NCBI GenBank assembly: GCA_019115985.1
Contig: DXCN01000010.1
Coordinates: 1-40,235, forward strand
Origin: Candidatus Rothia avicola
GTDB taxonomy: Bacteria > Actinomycetota > Actinomycetes > Actinomycetales > Micrococcaceae
Direction: 5' to 3'
DNA: 40,235 nucleotides
Part shown: piece after piece, positions 1-8,018 of the stretch
How the letters are laid out: each line of letters opens with the position of its first letter
Numbering within the stretch: position 1 is the stretch's first letter
Program-made: the position numbers and the translations under genes
Notes under the pieces: model-generated
Told to the model about the DNA's origin: nothing
Databases searched by the model: none
The model's input: the letters and a program-made list of their open reading frames with translations, nothing else

Positions 1-62
1 ATTCGTCCCTTGGTTATCGGACTCCGCAGGAGGTGGTGGATGGTGTTGTGAGTCTCGTATGA
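1..62 (+). CDS. 3' end of an IS3-type transposase (partial)
   Basis: The open frame entering from the left edge reads SSLGYRTPQEVVDGVVSLV and stops at 60-62. The string SLGYRTPxEV is the usual C-terminal signature of IS3-family OrfB (DDE integrase-type) transposases. Only the last 19 codons lie inside the window, so completeness of the element cannot be judged. The IS end should fall within the next ~100 bases. A possible inward end beginning TGATATGTACTGGC (minus strand, near 90) is a weak guess. No other part of the element is visible. Confidence 0.6.
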   Translation, partial: SSLGYRTPQEVVDGVVSLV

Positions 63-207
63 TGGTAGGAACTAAAGCCAGTACATATCAAATTGCGTGG
101 CTGTGAGGCCGGTTGTACGCTGGTGTAGCAACGGTCTTGTCCGGTATGGCTTGAGGTTATTTGTAGAGATTTAACGCTCATATTTTTGCCGCGGGTGGGG
201 CCGTTGT
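63..207. other. Non-coding gap between transposase end and truncated immunity gene
   Basis: No convincing coding frame or hairpin is visible. It presumably contains the right end of the insertion sequence and the junction with the toxin-immunity array. The 12-mer AGTACATATCAA here (80-91) recurs at 30309-30320; that may be chance. Confidence 0.3.
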
Positions 208-504
208 CTAGTTGGTGGGTGTGGGGTGCGTGTCTACTTTTGAATAAGCCTCAATTAATCCGCACTCAGTAGTTTCTACAGCTATCGCATTTTTACTAGA
301 AGCTACCTTAGTGCCGGTACCCCCTCTAGAAAACCGAGCCGATTCAACAGTACATTCTCTAGGCTCAGCGTAATGAGAATTTACGTATCTAAGAGCCGGG
401 TAAAGCATGAACATTAAAAACAAAAAAAATTCCAGTACCAATATACCAAAGTATTTCTTTACGAGTCCATTTCCTCTTTTCCATCTATTTCCCTCTCCAG
501 ACAC
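208..504 (-). CDS. Truncated paralog of the putative Rhs immunity membrane protein
   Basis: This 98-residue protein has a short basic N-terminus, one membrane helix (about residues 18-38) and an exported domain that starts CTVESA and reaches a second TEC motif. The two genes to its right share this layout: the 560-988 protein also has CTVESA and VEC, and the 1253-1684 protein has CTIT and PDC. After the second cysteine it breaks off with an unrelated tail (DTHPTPTN), whereas the relatives continue for another 35-50 residues. It is therefore probably a decayed copy, possibly cut by the IS event to its left. The start is GTG at 504 and no good ribosome site is visible, so expression is doubtful. 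Confidence 0.5.
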   Translation of the reverse strand: MSGEGNRWKRGNGLVKKYFGILVLEFFLFLMFMLYPALRYVNSHYAEPRECTVESARFSRGGTGTKVASSKNAIAVETTECGLIEAYSKVDTHPTPTN

Positions 505-559
505 AGCGCCGCCTTAACTCTCTGCTAAGTCTGCCCAGCTACCCCAACCAGGCAGATAA

Positions 560-988
560 CTACTCAACAGGACCAGAAAACGAATACACCCTCCGCTGAC
601 CCCAACTATCCACACCAGTCTCACCCAGCATAAACTCATACTTCTTACCCGGCTCAACCCGACTCAACGTAGACTCAATCTCACCCTCACTCACCGTCAG
701 ATAAAGCCCCTCACACTCCACAGTCGAAAAAACAATATCGTCACGCGACGAGCTATACCTAGCACCACTTGACGTAGAAGATTTATACTCCGCAGACTCA
801 ACCGTGCACACGAGAGACACCTGGTGATACCGGTCTGTAATATTTAATTGCCATAGGCTATACATCACATAGATAAATGGGCTCATAAAAATGAGCACGA
901 CAATGATAAATCTAAACCAAGAGAATTTAGATTTCTTCTTTTTATTTTCAGCTTGGATAGGTGAAATATCCTTATTCTTTTGGCTCAT
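560..988 (-). CDS. Putative Rhs immunity protein, single-pass membrane protein
   Basis: The protein has 142 residues from ATG 988. A longer in-frame extension to 1027 exists, but 988 is preferred: there the ATG overlaps the last codons of the toxin-tip remnant, as the intact toxin/immunity pair to the right also overlaps. The layout is a lysine-rich cytoplasmic N-terminus (~1-22), one membrane helix (~23-45), then a ~95-residue exported domain with two conserved cysteines (CTVESA and VEC, about 32 residues apart) that could form a disulfide. It is clearly related to the 1253-1684 and 208-504 proteins. I do not recognise the family. The immunity role is inferred from position behind Rhs tips and from duplication, as in other polymorphic-toxin loci. 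Confidence 0.65.
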   Translation of the reverse strand: MSQKNKDISPIQAENKKKKSKFSWFRFIIVVLIFMSPFIYVMYSLWQLNITDRYHQVSLVCTVESAEYKSSTSSGARYSSSRDDIVFSTVECEGLYLTVSEGEIESTLSRVEPGKKYEFMLGETGVDSWGQRRVYSFSGPVE

Positions 989-1097
989 CACTATCAAACC
1001 CCTCCTCAACAGCAAAACCAGTCGCACTCACAACCGAACCACCAGCACCAGCACCAGCAGCCACAGACCGCCCACCACCAGAAGCAGACGAACCCAT
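972..1097 (-). pseudogene. Remnant of an Rhs toxin C-terminal tip
   Basis: A 41-codon frame starting MGSSASGGGRSVAAGAG and ending GFDSDEPKE stops at 972, overlapping the immunity start at 988. The stop of the intact Rhs gene (1677) overlaps the start of its own immunity gene (1684) in the same way. The composition also matches the Rhs end: a Gly/Ser/Ala/Val stretch (GSGASGVQTSVGVMV in the intact toxin, GAGAGGSVVSATGFAV here) followed by an acidic tail (REDSGE versus DSDEPKE). An in-frame stop lies just upstream, and the rest of 1098-1252 has no clear frame. I read it as the end of a displaced older toxin tip. Confidence 0.45.
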
Positions 1098-1252
1098 AGC
1101 ATGCAACTAATCCATCGCAGACCCCTCACAGGAACAAACACCAGAGCAGAACTAGCAAAACCTCGTACCAAAACAAAGACGACGGCGCCCCCATGCACCC
1201 AAACCGAACACACAAGAACACCGCCACCCTACTACGTCAGATAAACCAGGGC

Positions 1253-1684
1253 CTAACGGCCCAAATCAAGACCCTCAAAACCCACAACATCAGTAGCAGC
1301 AAACGGAGTCTGCCACACCCCAACATCCACCGTCACCCGCTGACCAGCAAGAGCATCAATACGCTCAGCAACCTCAGCACGCGTCAACCCATGACGATCC
1401 CCAACAAACCTCAAATCAGAACAATCAGGACTCTGAATATAAATATTCGACGACGACGAATATGACCTCACACCACCACTTTGCACAGCAACAGCAGTAA
1501 TAGTGCACTGTTTCTCATAATGAAAGGCACGGTTAACAGCACCAGAAAGAAACACATGCGCAACCCCATAAACCATCGGGCTAAAAATAAGCAACGCAAC
1601 AACCCCAGCAGCAATCCTCCCGCCAAGAGTCTTCGCCCGCCCCACACCTTCCTGCACAGGCACAGAATCTACAGACTTACTCAC
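1253..1684 (-). CDS. Putative cognate immunity protein of the Rhs toxin
   Basis: This 143-residue protein starts at GTG 1684, eight bases before the end of the Rhs gene, so the two are translationally coupled. It has a ~25-residue cytoplasmic N-terminus, one membrane helix (~26-48, GVVALLIFSPMVYGVAHVF) and an exported domain with two cysteines (CTITAVAV and SPDCSD). The exported part resembles the 560-988 protein, including a Ser-rich segment (YSSSSNIYI) between the cysteines. Immediate overlap with a polymorphic toxin is the classic immunity position. An immunity domain outside the membrane suggests the toxin is neutralised at or outside the membrane rather than in the cytoplasm. No named Imm family is recognised. 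Confidence 0.7.
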   Translation of the reverse strand: MSKSVDSVPVQEGVGRAKTLGGRIAAGVVALLIFSPMVYGVAHVFLSGAVNRAFHYEKQCTITAVAVQSGGVRSYSSSSNIYIQSPDCSDLRFVGDRHGLTRAEVAERIDALAGQRVTVDVGVWQTPFAATDVVGFEGLDLGR

Positions 1685-4600
1685 CAGAATCCTCCCTCAC
1701 ATTCTCAACCATAACCCCCACAGACGTCTGCACACCCGAAGCACCAGAACCCAACAAACTTAGATCCCGCACAGCACCACCATAATCAAACCCACCACCA
1801 GACTTCACATCAAAAGACACCGACTTCAAAGACTCCACCGGACGACTCGACGAAGCACCACCCTTAGCTATCTCCTTAACACCTTGTTGCCAAGCCTTGT
1901 TGGGATCCCAACCAGGACCCGTATAATCCTTCCCCTGATACGACTCAAACTGAGCAGAATACGTCATCGGAGCACCCGAATACGAGGCCACACCATTCAC
2001 AAAATTACCTAAGCCATCGGATGCAAGAGCACGCCCCTTAGCCGCAACACCCTCAGCCGCATCCCAACCAGTTTTCCTAAGTACAGCATCCGCCCCCTTA
2101 GACACCGGCTTCGGCACCAAAGCATTCGACACAGCAGGAACACCCCACGCCTGCGCCAAACCACCAGCAGTCACATGATGACCATCCGTAACATACGTCA
2201 ACGACGTATCCACACCAGCCTCAACATAAGCATCTGCAAACCCCCGAACACTATAACTACCAGCCTTCTGAACCCAACCAGCCGCACGACTAACAGCACC
2301 AGGCAACCGCCCAGCCATAGCCCTCACACCAGAACCAAACACCGAAGAACCCAACTTCGTCACAAGACCAGCAACACCAGCACCGAAACCACCAGCAATA
2401 CCACCAATAGAAGCACTCAAAGCAACCTTCTTCCAGTCAATAGGCTCACCACTTAACCACTGCGAACCCGACTCAATACCACCAGAAATAAGCATCCCCG
2501 TCAAAATGCCCCAGCCAACCGGCCCAGAAACAGCCAAAGCAGCCACACCAACAGCAGCAACACCCAAAGCAATCCAACCAGCATTATCCCGGGCAAAATC
2601 AGCAAGCCCCTTACCCAAACGCTCCACAACACGCCCAGAAACATCCTCACGATACTCCCTCAACTGCGCAGCAGTCATCGGCGACAAACCCCAAGGATCC
2701 ACCAAAACAGAAGGCGCATTACCCACAAACGAATACACATTCGCACCCCAACCAGCACCCACAGGCGACACCACAGGATCAACACTCAAAAACCCACGAG
2801 ACACCGCATCATACGCACGAACCCCCAAAACCTCCACACCAGCAACCTGCACAGAACCCGCAACAGTCACACCACCAGCAACACCAGAACCAAACCCCCA
2901 AACCACCGGCGAAACACCAAACGGATCCACACCACGAGCACCCAACACATCCACACCAACACCAGCAGCCAAAGACACCGGCACACCACCAGCACCCAAC
3001 ACAGTAGGCATACCAGCAGCCAGATCCCACACCAGCTCACACGGTACAGAACCATCAACACCAACAACACCAGCGCTCTGGCCCAAAGCATCATTCCACA
3101 AGCGCACCACCGGAGCACCATCATCACTCACCTGCGCCAACAAACCAACCGGCGAAAACCCAAAATCACGCACCGAACCATCAGCACGCCGATGCTGAAC
3201 ACGACGACCCAAACCGTCATAAACAAACTCGGAGACCCCAGCCTCAGAATCCTCAAGCCGCACCAACTGCCCAGCAGCATCATAAGAATACTCACGGGTA
3301 ACACCAGCAGCAGTTACCTCACGGGTCAAAAAACCAGCATCGTTATACACAAAAGAATGAGTACCCGCACTAGAAACAACACCGGTGAGCTGGTGCGCAT
3401 CATCATAAGTAAACAGCCGAAGCCCATCAGCACTATCATCCACACCGATAACCAGACCCTCAGCACTGTAATAGGTCCTCCGGGTGACCTGTTCACCGCT
3501 TGCAGTAGTGCTCTGCTCAACCCAAGCCCAGCCACCATCAGCCTGATAAGCAGGCTGACCCGCATCAGTGCTATCACCCTGATCCTCAGAGACCCGAACC
3601 GCAGTAGGTACCACATCAAAAGAACGCAACACAGCACCCGACCGGTCAGTCACCCGCGACAAACGCCCGCCCTGATCATAGTGATAGAACACCGACTCAC
3701 CGCTGGCACCACGCACCAGAGAAGAAAGCAACCCAGTGCCCTCATCATAGGAATACTCAGTAAGAACACCATCAACATCAACAGCACGGCGATTACCGTC
3801 AGGGGTGTAGGAAATACGCACACTATGCCCATCCCCTACAAGCCCACCACGGGTAGAATGCTCGGCCAAACGGCCCAAACGGTCAGCAACCAAAGTATGC
3901 ACCACCGGTGCGCCCTGGCCCTCACCCACCAAAGAAACCCCATACCCGGTGTAATCAAAAACCCGAGTCGTACGAGAAACCGCATCACGCTCAACACGCG
4001 AAAGCAACTGAGCATTAAAACGGGTAGTCGCCAGCATACCGGCACCATCGTAGGTGTACTCCAACCGATCCCCATCAGGGCTGGTAGTACCCAGCAGACG
4101 GCCTGCCTTATCGTACCGGGCAGTAGTGACCCGGCCCAGGGCATCACGGCTAGAGACAAGCTGACCTGCCGCATCATAGGTAAAGGTACTCACCGCACCG
4201 GTAGGGTCAGTCATTGAGGCGACCTGACCATCGGGGGTGTAGGTATAACGGGTTTTACCGCCTAGACCGTTGGTAGCGCAGATGAGCTGACCGGCAGCAT
4301 CATAGGCAAAACGACGGATACCAAACTTCAAATCAGCAGCGTAGGTCAAACGGCCACACGCATCGTAAGCATAACGAGCTGTACTGCTATTGGTCCGCTG
4401 AACAATCACGCGGGAGGCAGCATCATAGGTCAGCTCTTCACGCTCACCGGCAGAGGTTGAACGCACGACCACGCGAGAATCCGCGTCGTACTCCAAAGTA
4501 GTTACCACGCCGGTCGGCTCGGTCATGGTCTCAGGGCGGCCACACTCATCGTAGGTGAAAGTGGTTACCCGGCCCTCAGGGCTGGTAATAGAGGTAATCT

Positions 4601-7307
4601 GCCCGCGAGCATCACGCCCAATCAGGGTCAGGTTGCCCTCCGCGTCCAGAATCTCGACCACGTTACCTGCGGCATCGTGAGTGTAGATTTCCTCGGACCC
4701 GTCAGCACCCGTGTCCTTGACCAAACGGCCGTAAGAATCATAGTGAGAAGTGTAGGTGCCAAAAGCATCCTTCATCTGAGCAATACCGGCCTGACGCTTC
4801 TGATCAACCGTAGTGCGCACACCGGTCGGATCAACCAGGGCGGCCAGCTCACCGTTAACATCGAACTCCCGCAACCACTTGTTCCCCAGCGGGTCAATAG
4901 CGGCGGTAGCCTGCATCAGCTCATCGTACTCAAAGCTCCACCGGGCACCGCCAGCCGTCAAGACTGACTTGATATTGCCCATAGCATCAAAAGTCTGGGT
5001 GGTTTCACGGCCCAGCGGATCAATCACCTGAGCAACCTCACCAGCGGAGTTGTACTCCAGGGTAGTGACTGCACCCAGCGGGTCTGTAACAGTCTTGACC
5101 TGCCCACCGGCGCCATAGGTAAAGCGCCAGAGCGCACCGTCAGCATCCTCACGAGCCAAAAGCTGGCCAGCCACATCGTACGTAAAAGAAGTAGTGTGAC
5201 CCAGCGGGGTAACAATCTTAGTCACGCGACCAGCAGAGTCACGTTCAAAACTCACCCGGTTGCCCAGGGCGTTAGTAACCCCCACAATATCGCCAAAAGC
5301 ATCGTAGGTCAGGGTCATAGCCACACCAGTAGGACCGACCATAGAGGTCAGAAGTCCCTGTTCCCACACCATCTCGGTGCGCCCGCCCAGGGCGTCCGCC
5401 AGAGTGGAGGGGTTGCGGTCAGCACCGCTAGCATCGGCGTACTCGTACGAAACCACTGCACCGCTAGCGGTCACCAAAGTAGTGATACGGTCGTGCTCAT
5501 CGTACTCGTAAGTAAAGTCCGCCCCTTCGGGGGTTACTTCACGGGTCAGCAGACCGCGCTTATTGTAGGCACGGACCGTCATAGAGCCGTCACGTTCGGT
5601 GACGGAGACACGGTTATTGAAAGTATCATAAGCCATGGACTGGCGATTGCCCTGGGCATCAATCATGCCCACCAGACGGCCATGGGAATCAGAAATCCAA
5701 GAGTTTGCGTGTGAGCCGTCCTCATTGGTCACCAAGGTCACGCCGTTGGAGAGGTAGGAGTACTTACGCACCACGCCGTGCGGGTACTTCTGGGAACGAA
5801 CGCGGCCCAGGGAATCGTAAAAGTTCTCAACCTCAACGGTGCCATCTGCCGCAGTGACAGAGCAGATGAGGTTCTCCTCATTGTGAGCGTAGTAGCGAGT
5901 ACCTACGGGGGTTGAAACCCCAGTCAGCAAACCTGAGACGCTGTAGAAGTACTCAACACGGGTGCCGTCATGGGACTGGGCGTAAGCAACCCGGCCATCG
6001 GAATACTCAATGTCAATAAACCGGCCACGCACATGCTGCAGACGGGTAATCTCACCACTGGCATTACGGGTGGCGGTAACAGCGTCACCGGTAGTAGCAC
6101 CGTGAGCCAGCCACTCACCGGCAGGGGTAAAAGCCCACCATTCACCCTGGTTATCGCGGACAACCAAAACCTCAGCAGGTGCAGAAGCAAGCTCAACGGG
6201 GAGCTGTGAAGCGTCTTCCCTGGTCAGCCACAGAGCATGAAGGTGGGCGCGGTCCCAGCCCTCCCCTTGACGCGGGAAAATCAGGTGCTGGCCATCTTCC
6301 TTAACCCAGGTAGCGTTCTCATCGGTCAGAATCAGGCGCATATCTAACGGTGAAGACCACCCCAGACCAAAGACGCCGACGTTGGAATCCCCCGCGTTAT
6401 ACATACGGGTAAGAGCCAATGTTGCGGAAGCACCGGTGAAAGCAAGGTCAGTTTCAGGCTCAATAAAGTTACCGGAAGCAGCGTTGACGGGGTCGCCAAT
6501 ATAACCAGCGGCACCCTCAGAACCATGAATAGTGGGAGTATCTACTTTGATGCTCTTACGCGACAACTCTGAGGTGTTACCCACCGCAGCCTCAATGGTT
6601 GAATAGGGTACAGAGGCAGCCGCCGCCGGGTCACCACTGATACGTTCAAGCTCATCGGCAATCTTACCGAGCCAGGTTTGCTCGGTCTTATTGGCATCCA
6701 GCCAATCAGTGAGCGCCTGAGGAATATTACCTACATTCACAGGAGCCCAGCTACAGGCAGTGTCATAAGCCGAAACCGCCCCCGTCATCCGGCCAGGGGC
6801 ATCCTTAAGAAGGCTATCCAGAATCCCAAGGTCTGTCACACCGCCCCGGATCTCCTGAGGAATACCAGAAACAGTTGCTGCTCCACCAATCACCCCAGAC
6901 GGTGTATCCTTCGAGGACGTAGAAGGCGAAGCAACCGGCGGAAGCGAAGGAGCAGGAGGGAGCTCTTCCTCAGGGTTAAACCCAAAGAAATCCCTACACT
7001 TGTCAACGAATTCCTCCCAGTCGCTCTTCTGGGCATCTTCCATATACTCGTCATAGGCCTCAATAGCGCGATCCATCAAGTAGCCAACCTCGCGCATGGC
7101 CTTAGAAATCGAAGCTATATCGGTTGCTGCTGTCTCAGCATTGGTTTTGAAGACATCAGCGTAAGGCCCTCTGAACTCATTCAAAACCTTTTCAGCCGCC
7201 GCTGACCGCCTGGTAACCTGACCATCCAAAGCATCTGCAGTTAGAGCAAAAGCGTCCTTGAGGCTGCGGGCAGTTTCGCGGTTGAAGGGGATTTCCAGAG
7301 AGCCCAT
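1677..7307 (-). CDS. Rhs/YD-repeat polymorphic toxin, T7SS-type effector
   Basis: About 1,876 residues from ATG 7307, which has AAAGGA ten bases upstream; a TTG at 7316 is too close to that site. Residues 1-110 form a helical WXG/LXG-like secretion domain, followed by a Pro/Ser linker (PPAPSLPP) and a second helical segment. A DUF6531-type entry motif (GDPVNAASGNF) lies near residue 270. Dozens of YD repeats follow (YDAxGxL), then the Rhs core end (RAYDAVSRGFLSVDPV, VDPWGLSP near 1536). The last ~340 residues are the variable tip: a Gly/Ala-rich hydrophobic region (WIALGVAAVGVAALAVSG), then a Gly/Ser-rich end of unknown activity. The tip is richer in GGT, GTT and GCT codons than the repeats, as expected if it was acquired separately. 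It lies downstream of a WXG100 gene and upstream of its candidate immunity gene. Toxin activity is inferred. Confidence 0.9.
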   Translation of the reverse strand: MGSLEIPFNRETARSLKDAFALTADALDGQVTRRSAAAEKVLNEFRGPYADVFKTNAETAATDIASISKAMREVGYLMDRAIEAYDEYMEDAQKSDWEEFVDKCRDFFGFNPEEELPPAPSLPPVASPSTSSKDTPSGVIGGAATVSGIPQEIRGGVTDLGILDSLLKDAPGRMTGAVSAYDTACSWAPVNVGNIPQALTDWLDANKTEQTWLGKIADELERISGDPAAAASVPYSTIEAAVGNTSELSRKSIKVDTPTIHGSEGAAGYIGDPVNAASGNFIEPETDLAFTGASATLALTRMYNAGDSNVGVFGLGWSSPLDMRLILTDENATWVKEDGQHLIFPRQGEGWDRAHLHALWLTREDASQLPVELASAPAEVLVVRDNQGEWWAFTPAGEWLAHGATTGDAVTATRNASGEITRLQHVRGRFIDIEYSDGRVAYAQSHDGTRVEYFYSVSGLLTGVSTPVGTRYYAHNEENLICSVTAADGTVEVENFYDSLGRVRSQKYPHGVVRKYSYLSNGVTLVTNEDGSHANSWISDSHGRLVGMIDAQGNRQSMAYDTFNNRVSVTERDGSMTVRAYNKRGLLTREVTPEGADFTYEYDEHDRITTLVTASGAVVSYEYADASGADRNPSTLADALGGRTEMVWEQGLLTSMVGPTGVAMTLTYDAFGDIVGVTNALGNRVSFERDSAGRVTKIVTPLGHTTSFTYDVAGQLLAREDADGALWRFTYGAGGQVKTVTDPLGAVTTLEYNSAGEVAQVIDPLGRETTQTFDAMGNIKSVLTAGGARWSFEYDELMQATAAIDPLGNKWLREFDVNGELAALVDPTGVRTTVDQKRQAGIAQMKDAFGTYTSHYDSYGRLVKDTGADGSEEIYTHDAAGNVVEILDAEGNLTLIGRDARGQITSITSPEGRVTTFTYDECGRPETMTEPTGVVTTLEYDADSRVVVRSTSAGEREELTYDAASRVIVQRTNSSTARYAYDACGRLTYAADLKFGIRRFAYDAAGQLICATNGLGGKTRYTYTPDGQVASMTDPTGAVSTFTYDAAGQLVSSRDALGRVTTARYDKAGRLLGTTSPDGDRLEYTYDGAGMLATTRFNAQLLSRVERDAVSRTTRVFDYTGYGVSLVGEGQGAPVVHTLVADRLGRLAEHSTRGGLVGDGHSVRISYTPDGNRRAVDVDGVLTEYSYDEGTGLLSSLVRGASGESVFYHYDQGGRLSRVTDRSGAVLRSFDVVPTAVRVSEDQGDSTDAGQPAYQADGGWAWVEQSTTASGEQVTRRTYYSAEGLVIGVDDSADGLRLFTYDDAHQLTGVVSSAGTHSFVYNDAGFLTREVTAAGVTREYSYDAAGQLVRLEDSEAGVSEFVYDGLGRRVQHRRADGSVRDFGFSPVGLLAQVSDDGAPVVRLWNDALGQSAGVVGVDGSVPCELVWDLAAGMPTVLGAGGVPVSLAAGVGVDVLGARGVDPFGVSPVVWGFGSGVAGGVTVAGSVQVAGVEVLGVRAYDAVSRGFLSVDPVVSPVGAGWGANVYSFVGNAPSVLVDPWGLSPMTAAQLREYREDVSGRVVERLGKGLADFARDNAGWIALGVAAVGVAALAVSGPVGWGILTGMLISGGIESGSQWLSGEPIDWKKVALSASIGGIAGGFGAGVAGLVTKLGSSVFGSGVRAMAGRLPGAVSRAAGWVQKAGSYSVRGFADAYVEAGVDTSLTYVTDGHHVTAGGLAQAWGVPAVSNALVPKPVSKGADAVLRKTGWDAAEGVAAKGRALASDGLGNFVNGVASYSGAPMTYSAQFESYQGKDYTGPGWDPNKAWQQGVKEIAKGGASSSRPVESLKSVSFDVKSGGGFDYGGAVRDLSLLGSGASGVQTSVGVMVENVREDSGE

Positions 7308-7419
7308 GAAATACAAATCCTTTTCAGGTTAATTTAATACACCAAGCTGGCTACCAACAGCCACGGGTCAAATAAAAAGTTCGGTTAGCCCAAAACATGC
7401 CTGACCATGAACGTAGAGA

Positions 7420-7450
7420 GGAGCTAAAAGGCTCAAAGCCCTTTAGCTCC
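7420..7450 (-). terminator. Intercistronic hairpin between the WXG100 and Rhs genes
   Basis: A 9-bp outer stem (GGAGCTAAA / TTTAGCTCC) and a 4-bp inner stem (GGCT / AGCC), split by one mismatch, enclose loop CAA. No U-run follows, so it may lower rather than stop read-through, keeping the toxin below the WXG100 protein, or protect mRNA ends. Confidence 0.55.
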
Positions 7451-7475
7451 CAGTCAGAGAAAATCTCTACAAATA

Positions 7476-7757
7476 TTAGGAAGCGCCACCGGCAGTAAAG
7501 ATATCCTGAGCAATACGCTGAAGCTGCTGCTGCAATTCTTCCAGCTCGGTCTTAGCCTTATCCAGGGCGCTCTTGGTCTCAGGCCAGGTGGAACCGCGGA
7601 ACTGCTCTGCAAGGGGGCCGTCCCAGTTGTTGGGGTCTGAGAGAAGCTGACCCTGGCCATCGAGAGCAGCAATCTGGTCAGCAAGGCCACCGTTGATGAT
7701 TTCCTGAATGCGGGTAATAGCTGACTTAGCTTCGTCCGAAGAGAGTACGCGAGCCAT
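7476..7757 (-). CDS. WXG100 (ESAT-6-like) secretion protein
   Basis: The protein has 93 residues from ATG 7757, with AAAGG eight bases upstream; a GTG at 7766 lies inside that ribosome site and is rejected. It shows the WXG100 helix-turn-helix layout: an amphipathic N-terminal helix, the turn NNWDGP with the W-D-G motif near residue 45, and a second long helix (SALDKAKTELEELQQQLQRI). Such proteins are small helical dimers exported by FtsK-type ATPases of type VII systems, often together with larger effectors. The gene sits between the ATPase gene and the Rhs effector, so it is likely the secretion partner or chaperone of this machine. It is near the family's usual ~100 residues. Confidence 0.9.
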   Translation of the reverse strand: MARVLSSDEAKSAITRIQEIINGGLADQIAALDGQGQLLSDPNNWDGPLAEQFRGSTWPETKSALDKAKTELEELQQQLQRIAQDIFTAGGAS

Positions 7758-8018
7758 GAGAGGCACCTTTCGTAAGGGTGTAGTTGTCAGAAACTAAAAG
7801 GCATGCCACGTGGGCAGACTCTTAGCCCCCTCATGAGATTACTAAATTTTTAAGGGTTAGCGGTGCCCCCAAAAAGCCCTCAATTTCTACGGATAGTTGA
7901 TGCGTAAACTCTCAACTTATCTTTGACTAGCAGTTTCACCTACACCAAGCAACGTTTTACCTTGTCGTCGAATCCAAATATTTCTCTATTTTTCTAACAC
8001 GACACGCGACAAAAATCA
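7758..8018 (-). promoter_or_regulatory. Upstream region of the WXG100 gene
   Basis: These 261 bases between the ATPase stop and the WXG100 start are AT-rich and carry no gene. Their length suggests a separate promoter so that the abundant WXG100 subunit is made independently of the ATPase. An inverted repeat AGTTGA/TCAACT (7894-7916) could be an operator. I cannot pick one promoter with confidence. Confidence 0.4.

Noticed and set aside
1028-1213. A 61-codon Val/Leu-rich minus-strand frame
   Set aside because: Low complexity; a different frame of the same DNA better explains the region as a toxin-tip remnant.
2809-3127. Cys/Trp-rich and Val/Leu-rich minus-strand frames
   Set aside because: They lie within the Rhs gene in other frames and arise from its GGT/GTT-rich codons.
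3192-4217. A 341-codon plus-strand frame
   Set aside because: It is antisense to the YD repeats, with periodic low-complexity content and no ribosome site or family motif.
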